6,061 nucleotides of DNA, from the NCBI GenBank assembly GCA_002471345.1, contig DKPS01000204.1, positions 1,141-7,201 on the forward strand. Direction: 5' to 3'. Source of the DNA: Saprospiraceae bacterium UBA7328. Lineage in GTDB: Bacteria; Bacteroidota; Bacteroidia; Chitinophagales; Saprospiraceae. Shown here piece after piece: positions 1-6,061 of the stretch. The notes under the pieces are model-generated. The model did no database searches. It was not told the DNA's origin and saw nothing but the letters and a program-made list of their open reading frames with translations. A program made the translations under genes and the position numbers. Positions within the stretch are counted from its first letter, which is position 1. Each line of letters opens with the position of its first letter.

Positions 1-1157
1 AAGATTTATGGGACTGGATGGATAAAGAAAGGGCAAAAGGAATAACTCTAATGGCCATTCCACATAATGGTAATATGAGTGGTGGAAAGATGTATCAAAA
101 AACCCAATATAATGGATCCCCCATGACTTTGGAATACATTAATCAAAGAATGAGGAATGAACCTATCCAGGAAGTTGTCCAGGTGAAAGGATCAAGTATG
201 CAACATCCTGTTTTAGATGCGAATGATGAATTTGCAGATTTCGAATTGTTTGAATATACATTCAGCCTCGATCGTATGGTTCCTAGTGTACCAGAGGGCA
301 GTTATGTAGGTGAAGCTTTAATAAATGGGTTAGAAATTAATGAGAGATTAGGTGAAAATCCTTATCAATTTGGCTTTATCGGTAGTTCAGATGGTCACAA
401 TTCTGCCAGTTCTGTTGAAGAAGACAACTACTTTGGGAAATTTGGGGCAAGAGATGGAACACCTGAGTCTCGATTAGAGGAAAATGGTGCTTTTCTAAGA
501 AGTAAAGAAATGAGTGCTGCAGGATTAGCAGGTGTATGGGCAGAAAGTAATACGAGAGAGGACATTTATGGTGCCATGGAATCTAAAGAAACCTTTGCTA
601 CTTCTGGATCCAGAATACAAGTAAGACTTTTTGGTGGTGTGAGATCTGATTTTGATATGGATGATGAGAATTGGGTGAGTAGTGCATATGAGCATGGAAG
701 TACTATGGGAAGTGACATAGAAGAACAATCTATAGCACCAAATTTTGCAATTTGGGCAATCAAAGATCCTAATGGTGCAAATCTAGATCGAATACAGGTG
801 ATCAAAGCATGGATCAATGATGAAGGTTTTGCTCAAGAAGAAATCATAGATGTCGTCTGGTCAGGAGATCGTGATATAGTTAATGGTAAGTTAGAAAGTG
901 TGGGGAACACCGTGAACACTGAAAATGCTACCTACACCAATACTATTGGTTCTGTTGAATTAAAAACTATATGGACTGATCCAGATTTTGACCCATCAAA
1001 AGCTTCTTTGTATTATTTACGAGTCTTAGAAATCCCTACACCTAGATGGTCCACTTATGATGCCGAAGCACTTAAAATAAAACCGTTGGAAAGTTTGAAA
1101 GCAACAATTCAGGAAAGAGCCTGGTCATCCCCTATCTGGATTAACACCAAAAAATAA
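1..1157 (+). CDS. DUF3604 domain protein, C-terminal part (5' end outside window)
   Basis: The frame is open to the left edge (first full codon at 3-5), and the residues before the ATG at 18 (DLWDW) already fit the family, so that ATG is internal. Family members are about 600-700 residues; some 384 C-terminal residues are present. Numbering from the Met at 18, visible motifs are IPHNGN (His16), QEVVQVKGSS followed by QHP (His63), NDEFADFE (69-76), SSDGHN (Asp125, His127), the ATSGSRI segment (194-200), LRVLEIPTPRW (334-344) and the closing ERAWSSPIWI. These match DUF3604 (PF12228). From family knowledge, the missing N-terminus normally carries a signal peptide and a GDLHVHT motif; with the internal His and the SDGH motif this resembles the metal-binding set of PHP-type phosphoesterases. 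A secreted metal-dependent hydrolase is therefore inferred; the substrate is unknown. It ends in TAA immediately before the next ATG and is probably the upstream cistron of a three-gene operon. Confidence 0.9.
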   Translation, partial: DLWDWMDKERAKGITLMAIPHNGNMSGGKMYQKTQYNGSPMTLEYINQRMRNEPIQEVVQVKGSSMQHPVLDANDEFADFELFEYTFSLDRMVPSVPEGSYVGEALINGLEINERLGENPYQFGFIGSSDGHNSASSVEEDNYFGKFGARDGTPESRLEENGAFLRSKEMSAAGLAGVWAESNTREDIYGAMESKETFATSGSRIQVRLFGGVRSDFDMDDENWVSSAYEHGSTMGSDIEEQSIAPNFAIWAIKDPNGANLDRIQVIKAWINDEGFAQEEIIDVVWSGDRDIVNGKLESVGNTVNTENATYTNTIGSVELKTIWTDPDFDPSKASLYYLRVLEIPTPRWSTYDAEALKIKPLESLKATIQERAWSSPIWINTKK

Positions 1158-2012
1158 ATGTCTGAAATAAAACGTGCTAAGGATTTACTTAAAGAGCCAT
1201 TATTACATTTCATTCTTTTCGGAGCATTGATATTCGTCTATTACTCATTAACTAATAGTGCAGCTGATTCGGAAGACTCTTATGATATCCATTTCGATAA
1301 AAGTGATATTCATAGAATGAAATCTGCATATCAGCTCAGCTGGTCAAGTCTTCCAGACAGTCTGACTCTTAGTAGGTTAATTGATGAAGAAGTAAAAGCT
1401 GAAATATTTTCACGCGAAGCGAAGCGACTTGACCTTCATCATAATGACGAGATTATAAAGAGAAGATTGGTACAGAAATATGAATTTCTAGTAAGTGATG
1501 TTGCAGATGGAGCCCAAGCTTCTAACGAAGAATTACAAGAGTTTTATAAATCCAATCTAGACAAATACAAATCCGATCCAACCTATTCTTTTTACCACTT
1601 TTATTTTAAAGAATCACCAAACCAAAATGCAAAGCAGTCCTATCAAATGATCTCTCTTAATGAAGGGAATGTAGAATCTATTCTGGACAAAATGAATCAC
1701 CATGACCCTCTGCACGTCTCAACGAAACAGACTACTAAATCTGTGAATCAAATAGAAATATCTTTAGGAAAAGAATTTTCTCAAGAACTCCGTAATTATC
1801 ATTCTCAAGGATGGATAGAAAACCCGATACAATCTGGTTTTGGCTATCATATGGTGTATGTAACTGACTTTAAAGAAAGCACAATTCCTACAATTGAGAA
1901 AGTCAAAAATAAGGTTACTAAAGATTGGAGAGAGAGTCAAGGAGTGAATTTTAAAAATGAGCTTTATAAGAGTCTGAAGCAAAAGTATAAAGTGAAAGTA
2001 GAGGTAGAATGA
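1158..2012 (+). CDS. Membrane-anchored parvulin-type peptidyl-prolyl cis-trans isomerase (PpiC/SurA-like)
   Basis: This 284-residue protein has a short Lys/Arg-containing N-terminus, one hydrophobic segment at about 15-31 (LLHFILFGALIFVYYSL), and then a soluble part expected to face the periplasm. Residues about 45-140 are charged and helical, as in the SurA/PrsA N-domain (SRLIDEEVKAEIFSREA at 72-88). Residues about 140-238 resemble a divergent parvulin domain: the opening strand reads YHFYF (His147) in place of the usual HILV-like motif, the central GDLGW-like region is not recognisable, but the end ENPIQSGFGYHMVYV (221-235, His231) is typical. It may isomerise prolyl bonds or act mainly as a chaperone, perhaps for its operon partners; this is inference. 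The start is the ATG directly abutting the preceding TAA (TAAATG), with no Shine-Dalgarno site, so reinitiation by terminating ribosomes is likely. The stop overlaps the next gene by 4 bases. The family call is firm; catalytic activity is uncertain. Confidence 0.85.
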   Translation: MSEIKRAKDLLKEPLLHFILFGALIFVYYSLTNSAADSEDSYDIHFDKSDIHRMKSAYQLSWSSLPDSLTLSRLIDEEVKAEIFSREAKRLDLHHNDEIIKRRLVQKYEFLVSDVADGAQASNEELQEFYKSNLDKYKSDPTYSFYHFYFKESPNQNAKQSYQMISLNEGNVESILDKMNHHDPLHVSTKQTTKSVNQIEISLGKEFSQELRNYHSQGWIENPIQSGFGYHMVYVTDFKESTIPTIEKVKNKVTKDWRESQGVNFKNELYKSLKQKYKVKVEVE

Positions 2013-3010
2013 AATGGTGGACTAACTCAATTGTAAATAAGGTATTCTTTTTAGGAATAATCATATGCATAGGTTCTTCACTTTCGGCACATGAAATACG
2101 ACCTGCATTTCTAAAAATTAGTGAATCTTCAAATAATTCTTACCATCTTTTTTGGAAGGTTCCTATGACTCAAGGGAAGTATATCAACATTCTTCCTGAG
2201 TTTGAAATACAAGGTGAATGGACTCAACTAGATGAAAGAAGCACTGAGGAAGCATTAATAAGAGAATATTCATTTACGACTAATCGATCCATCAAAGGCT
2301 CATCAATCAAGATACAAAATTTAGAAAAAACACTTATTGATGTGCTGGTCCAAGTTGATTTTGATGATAAATCCACCTATTCCTTCATGGTACAGCCCAC
2401 AAAACCTTTTGCATTTGTACCGGAAGATTCAGGACTATGGCAGACTATTTCTACTTATTTTCATTTAGGTGTTGAACATATATGGTTGGGCTATGACCAT
2501 CTTCTTTTTGTTGTTGGCTTGTTTCTTTTGATTCCTGGGATCGGCCCTTTGATCAAAACCATTACATCATTTACTATAGCTCACAGTATAACATTGGCTT
2601 TGGCATCTTTAGGATTTATAAAAGTGAGTAGTGGGCCAGTAGAAGCAATAATCGCTTTAAGTATAGTATTATTAGCCTTAGAGGCCTATAATTATCAAAA
2701 AGGAAAAACTAGTCTTACCATTCAATATCCATGGATTGTAGCTTTCCTTTTTGGTTTGATTCATGGTTTAGGGTTTGCAGGTGCACTTTCAGAAATAGGG
2801 CTCCCTCAAAAATCTATTCCATCAGCGCTGCTGTTCTTTAATGTCGGAGTAGAAGCAGGTCAAATATTATTTGTGATTGCCTTATGGTCCTTGTTTGCTA
2901 TTCTCAAGAAGTTTCTGCCATATGGACTTAAAGTCATGCGTATAGGATTGCCATATGTTTTGGGCTCCTTAGGCATGTTTTGGTTAATAGAAAGAGTGAG
3001 TGGTTTTTAA
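2009..3010 (+). CDS. HupE/UreJ family membrane protein, putative metal-ion transporter
   Basis: The 333-residue product starts with a signal peptide (hydrophobic 11-23, SLSA then cleavage after Ala27, leaving HEIRP at the mature N-terminus). A soluble extracytoplasmic domain of about 115 residues follows, then about six membrane segments (roughly 160-180, 185-203, 210-227, 240-261, 272-294, 308-329). The membrane part carries the HupE/UreJ_2 (PF13795) signatures: HLGVEHIWLGYDHLLF (His152, His157, Asp163, His164), TSFTIAHSITLALA (His192), FGLIHGLGFAGAL (His252), and FNVGVEAGQ (Asn278, Glu282). HupE and UreJ proteins are linked to nickel or cobalt uptake for hydrogenase and urease, and the conserved membrane His/Asp residues would suit metal passage. 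Here no such enzyme is nearby, so the metal is unknown. The ATG lies within ATGA shared with the preceding stop; AGAGG at 2000-2004, four bases upstream, is a possible weak ribosome site. The gene ends 19 bases before a convergent gene. Confidence 0.9.
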   Translation: MKWWTNSIVNKVFFLGIIICIGSSLSAHEIRPAFLKISESSNNSYHLFWKVPMTQGKYINILPEFEIQGEWTQLDERSTEEALIREYSFTTNRSIKGSSIKIQNLEKTLIDVLVQVDFDDKSTYSFMVQPTKPFAFVPEDSGLWQTISTYFHLGVEHIWLGYDHLLFVVGLFLLIPGIGPLIKTITSFTIAHSITLALASLGFIKVSSGPVEAIIALSIVLLALEAYNYQKGKTSLTIQYPWIVAFLFGLIHGLGFAGALSEIGLPQKSIPSALLFFNVGVEAGQILFVIALWSLFAILKKFLPYGLKVMRIGLPYVLGSLGMFWLIERVSGF

Positions 3011-3013
3011 TTC

Positions 3014-3039
3014 TGCTGAAGATAATTTTCTAATCAGCA
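3014..3039. terminator. Possible weak bidirectional hairpin between convergent genes
   Basis: TGCTGA (3014-3019) and TCAGCA (3034-3039) form a perfect 6-base inverted repeat around a 14-base AT-rich loop, spanning the 19-base gap between the two convergent stops. The right arm lies inside the last codons of the - strand gene. The stem is short, the loop is large and neither side has a long uninterrupted T-run, so this is only a candidate; its position is the main argument for it. Confidence 0.25.
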
Positions 3040-3968
3040 TATCTTTCAGGACTATTATAGTAATCATCTGGCTTGTCTATATCGCCTAAAAAAGGAGCTT
3101 TTAATTGACTTAGATAACCTTCTGGATACTCAGGGTTAAGAAGACCAATTTCTTTCACTAATTTCTTTTTTGGCCAATAGAATGTACCAAATATTAAGTC
3201 CCAAACAATTAAATTATTCCCATAATTTGAATTAGACTCTCCTACCTTTTTAGAATGGTGCCATCGATGAAGCTCTGTAAGGCTAAATATATAATTGAGC
3301 CATCCCATTTTAATATAAATATTGCTATGCTGAAAAAGGCCATGGATGGAATTGAATATGGCATAAAGTAACAAACATTCAGCATTAGCTCCAAGAATGA
3401 TAAATGGCACAGTTTCAGGGATAAGAAAAATAATTTTTTCGATAGGATGAAAACGAGCTGCATTTAAAAAATACAATCTTTTGGGGCTATGATGAATAGC
3501 ATGTAACCTCCAGAGCCATGGTATTTCATGTGCCCATCTGTGTACCCAATACCTCCCAAATTCAGCAATTAGCAAGGCCAAAAACAATTGTAAAAACAAA
3601 TTAATTTCATGAGGCCAAATGTCACTTCCATATTGGGATGCCAGATAACTAGTAAGACCAGCAAAAACGAAAATCCAAAAAGGCTGCATGATCCGCCCAA
3701 TCAAAATCTGAGTGATAAATAAATGAATAGTATCATTACCTACATCATTGTGGGATTTATTCCACTCACTCTTGTAAGGCATCAGTCTTTCTAATATTCC
3801 TATTATAACTAGAGCAGCTAAAACGATAGGTGAACCTAAAGCTATGATATTTTCAGATTCAGAAGAGCGACTGAGAAAAAATCCGACACCTAGGCCCAAT
3901 CCCATGACAACTGGGAAAACTAATCGAGCCGCAAATTCTTTTAAAAAATTAGTCTTCAGTGTTTTCAA
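3030..3968 (-). CDS. Fatty acid hydroxylase / sterol desaturase superfamily protein (membrane di-iron enzyme)
   Basis: The 312-residue protein has hydrophobic segments at about 15-33, 43-58, 84-110, 123-138 and 176-205, and the histidine boxes of the fatty acid hydroxylase superfamily (PF04116): HRWAH (143-147), HAIHH (156-160) and HRWHH (234-238). Further conserved His occur in RFHP (174), SIHG (209) and FQHSN (214). These residues would hold two iron ions on the cytoplasmic face for O2-dependent hydroxylation or desaturation of a lipid. The substrate cannot be read from sequence; sterols, fatty acids, sphingolipids and carotenoids are all used within the superfamily. The start chosen is TTG at 3968-3966: no ATG, GTG or TTG lies between it and the in-frame upstream TGA, and only an A-rich AAAAAG is seen as a possible ribosome site. 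The first ATG codon is Met22, which would cut into the first hydrophobic segment. It lies 69 bases downstream of the BNR-repeat gene on the same strand, with no clear promoter or terminator between them. Confidence 0.88.
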   Translation of the reverse strand: MKTLKTNFLKEFAARLVFPVVMGLGLGVGFFLSRSSESENIIALGSPIVLAALVIIGILERLMPYKSEWNKSHNDVGNDTIHLFITQILIGRIMQPFWIFVFAGLTSYLASQYGSDIWPHEINLFLQLFLALLIAEFGRYWVHRWAHEIPWLWRLHAIHHSPKRLYFLNAARFHPIEKIIFLIPETVPFIILGANAECLLLYAIFNSIHGLFQHSNIYIKMGWLNYIFSLTELHRWHHSKKVGESNSNYGNNLIVWDLIFGTFYWPKKKLVKEIGLLNPEYPEGYLSQLKAPFLGDIDKPDDYYNSPERYAD

Positions 3969-4037
3969 TAATTATCTTTTTGTCATTGCCATATAACTTA
4001 AAAGTGTAAATAAACTCAGAACAAAATCGATTATTTG

Positions 4038-6061
4038 CTAATCAAAAGTTTTGAGTTCATCAAATCCATTCTTTGACATCATTTGATTAATTGAAACAAG
4101 ATGACTTTGTTTTAATGCTTTCAACTCGGCCAAATGGTTATCTAAATCCAAAGACAATTCCTTGAAAACTTTATATGCACCATCTGTAGGTTTGGCATCA
4201 CCATTTTCCATACTTCTTCTTAATGAGGCAAATCGATTATTCAGTTTTATTGGAAAATTCAAAGGGTCTTGATTGCTTTGATTTTTTACTTGATAAAGCT
4301 CTTCTTCAATAGCTGTAATTCCCTTAACAAATGGAGATGCACTTTTGATAATCTCTTCATTCTTTGTAGCATTAATTGCCGATCTCATTTTTCTAATGTG
4401 AATGACAGCTTCATTAGTGGAACTGGTCTTATCTCTAATCTTTGATGCCAGCTCAAATTGTTCATTTAAATCTTCTTTGGTGATGCCTTTAAGGTTAGGG
4501 TTCATCACAACATTTAATGATTTAGTAATCACTTCATCTCCCACTGACACTCTTACTTGATATTCACCTAGTGGTGCTTTTGGACCTCGTGTAGGTCTTG
4601 CACTCCAAATGATCATTCCATCAAAAGAAGTCGCTCCTTTATACCTTAGATCCCACTTAAATTCATTTACTCCTTTTGCTGTTGTTGGTTTAGAAGACCC
4701 TCCCCTTCTCCACCATGGAATATTTGGGTCAACAATATTTTTTTCATCAGTCCCCACGAACCTGCTCACTAATTTTCCATTGATATCTAATACCTCGACA
4801 ACTACAGAATCAGCCTTATTCTTTAGATAATATTGGACTTTCGCATCGTACACCCCTCTTATAGCGTCAGAAGGCTGATAAACCACTAATTCTTTATTAA
4901 AATCTTCCTTATCCATTTGCCGCAGAGGACCGATGTCATCTAAAATCCAGAATCCTCTACCATGAGTACCCAGGACCACATCATCATTTTTTATCACTAA
5001 ATCTCTTACTGGTGAATCTGGCACATTAAGCTGAATGCTTTGCCAATTGTCACCCGCATCAAATGATACATAAGTGCCATGCTCTGTACCTAAAAACAAG
5101 AGGCCTGCCTTCTCATGATCTTCTCTTACCGCCCTTGCAAAATGGCCATCACTTATTCCACTGATTATCTTTTTCCAAGTTTTTCCATAATCTGTAGTTC
5201 GAAAAACATAGGGCTGTCTGTCATCTACCTGATATCTATTTGCGGCTGCATAAAGAGTACCCGGATTATGAATAGATTCATGTATAATGCTTACTCTTGA
5301 AAACTTAGGAAGATCTCCTGGTGTGATGTCCTTCCAATTCTTTCCTCCATTTCTAGTAATGTGAATTTTTCCGTCATCTGATCCAGCCCAAATGGTATTG
5401 ATATCATGATTAGAGGGAGCAAGAGCAAAGACTGTAGCATATATCTCTGGTCCATTCATATCCATTGTAATGATTCCACCTGTCTTCCCTAAGGTGGATG
5501 GATCAGCATAAGTCAAATCAGGGCTAATCTTCTCCCAACTCTGACCATCATTAGTAGTCTTCCAGACATGCTGAGAACAGGTATACATTATACTGGGATC
5601 TTGATGTGCAAAAACTATAGGAAATGTCCATTGCCATCGCTCTGGCAAGTCCATGGCAGGATCACCAGAAAAGAATCTTGGATACACTTGTATATCTCTG
5701 ACTTGGCCATTGCTTCTATCATAACGAGTCAACAAAGCTCCCTGACTTCCTGCATAAAATATATCTGGATCCGTAGGATGCTGAGTGATGTAACCACTTT
5801 CTCCTCCTCCCACAGGATAGTACCATCCATGATTAGGGCCTCTTGCTTGTCTGTGTCCCCATCCATCACTAGGCATAGCAAGAGTACTGTTATCTTGCTG
5901 AGCTCCTGCTACATGATATGGTACATCACTCGTAGCCATAACATGATAAAATTGAGTAGTACAATAATCCTGCTCAGTCCAAGTTTTCCCGCCATTCATA
6001 GTGACATTACCCCCGCCATCATTAGCGTTAATCATCCTGTCAGGATTATTAGGATCTATCC
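4038..6061 (-). CDS. BNR/Asp-box beta-propeller protein (VPS10/sortilin-like 'glycosyl hydrolase'), C-terminal part
   Basis: The frame is open to the right edge; the codons before the Met at 6035 encode IDPNNPDR, which continues a propeller repeat, so the true start lies outside. Members in Bacteroidota are about 1000-1100 residues; about 673 are present. Numbering from that Met, Asp-box motifs (S/T-x-D-x-G-x-T/S-W type) occur at 12-19 (TMNGGKTW), 160-167 (TTNDGQSW), 227-234 (TRNGGKNW), 280-287 (TTDYGKTW) and 324-331 (SFDAGDNW). Blade strands such as TIWAGSDDGKIHI and FLGTEHGTYVS lie between them, and the propeller closes with VLGTHGRGFWILDD (353-366). An Ig-like region follows (about 400-510; VVVEVLDINGKL, NEFKWDLRY, APLGEYQVRVSVG), then a charged helical tail (about 518-665). 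The family is probably exported and is often called glycosyl hydrolase or xyloglucanase-like by similarity. No glycosidase active site can be assigned here, so binding or peptidase-related roles remain possible. It does not end in a recognisable type IX secretion sorting domain. Confidence 0.88.
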   Translation of the reverse strand, partial: IDPNNPDRMINANDGGGNVTMNGGKTWTEQDYCTTQFYHVMATSDVPYHVAGAQQDNSTLAMPSDGWGHRQARGPNHGWYYPVGGGESGYITQHPTDPDIFYAGSQGALLTRYDRSNGQVRDIQVYPRFFSGDPAMDLPERWQWTFPIVFAHQDPSIMYTCSQHVWKTTNDGQSWEKISPDLTYADPSTLGKTGGIITMDMNGPEIYATVFALAPSNHDINTIWAGSDDGKIHITRNGGKNWKDITPGDLPKFSRVSIIHESIHNPGTLYAAANRYQVDDRQPYVFRTTDYGKTWKKIISGISDGHFARAVREDHEKAGLLFLGTEHGTYVSFDAGDNWQSIQLNVPDSPVRDLVIKNDDVVLGTHGRGFWILDDIGPLRQMDKEDFNKELVVYQPSDAIRGVYDAKVQYYLKNKADSVVVEVLDINGKLVSRFVGTDEKNIVDPNIPWWRRGGSSKPTTAKGVNEFKWDLRYKGATSFDGMIIWSARPTRGPKAPLGEYQVRVSVGDEVITKSLNVVMNPNLKGITKEDLNEQFELASKIRDKTSSTNEAVIHIRKMRSAINATKNEEIIKSASPFVKGITAIEEELYQVKNQSNQDPLNFPIKLNNRFASLRRSMENGDAKPTDGAYKVFKELSLDLDNHLAELKALKQSHLVSINQMMSKNGFDELKTFD

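Noticed and set aside
525..817. Two overlapping - strand reading frames (67 and 83 codons) inside the DUF3604 gene
   Set aside because: They lie antisense to a strongly conserved coding region, overlap each other in different frames and resemble no known family.
1764..1982. 72-codon - strand frame inside the isomerase gene
   Set aside because: Antisense shadow of a well-supported gene; no ribosome site or recognisable domain.
3242..3463. 73-codon - strand frame overlapping the sterol desaturase gene
   Set aside because: Alternative frame of the same strand through the third histidine-box region; the long frame carries all motifs, so no frameshift is needed.
3969..4037. Possible promoter or terminator in the 69-base gap before the desaturase gene
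   Set aside because: No TAnnTTTG-type Bacteroidota -7 element with a paired -33 element was found, and no convincing stem followed by a T-run; AT-rich palindromes such as ATAATTAT are expected by chance.
4609..5300. Two + strand frames (73 and 61 codons) inside the propeller gene
   Set aside because: Antisense shadows of the Asp-box protein with no family resemblance.
4038..6061. Asp-box segments as a DNA tandem repeat
   Set aside because: The repeats are only protein-level propeller blades; the DNA copies are diverged and irregularly spaced.

Overview
The window is AT-rich bacterial DNA, almost wholly coding, with five genes and no gene-free stretch longer than about 70 bases. The protein families, the absence of strong Shine-Dalgarno sites and the codon use suggest a Bacteroidota bacterium, probably an environmental or marine member of the Cytophagia/Flavobacteriia type. 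This is an inference from family resemblance; no taxonomic marker such as rRNA is present.

Left half, + strand (1-3010): three tightly packed genes. The first is the C-terminal part of a DUF3604 protein, cut by the window start. Next is a membrane-anchored parvulin-type peptidyl-prolyl isomerase whose ATG follows the previous TAA with no gap. The third is a HupE/UreJ-family membrane protein whose start overlaps the previous stop by four bases (ATGA). The junctions imply one transcript and translational coupling. The same three families sit together in other genomes, as far as I recall, so this looks like a conserved but functionally uncharacterised module: an exported putative metal-dependent hydrolase, a periplasmic folding factor and a putative metal-ion transporter. 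No hydrogenase or urease gene is visible next to the HupE-like gene.

Right half, - strand (3030-6061): transcription runs right to left, converging on the first block with a 19-base gap at 3011-3029. The upstream gene is the C-terminal two-thirds or so of a large BNR/Asp-box beta-propeller protein (VPS10/sortilin-like, usually annotated 'glycosyl hydrolase'), cut by the right window edge. After 69 bases comes a membrane-bound fatty-acid hydroxylase/sterol desaturase family di-iron enzyme that appears to start at TTG. These two may be co-transcribed, but nothing in the sequence ties their functions together.

The most interesting item is the DUF3604-isomerase-HupE module. The other genes are recognisable members of widespread families. 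I found no tRNA, rRNA, mobile element, CRISPR array or clear promoter.
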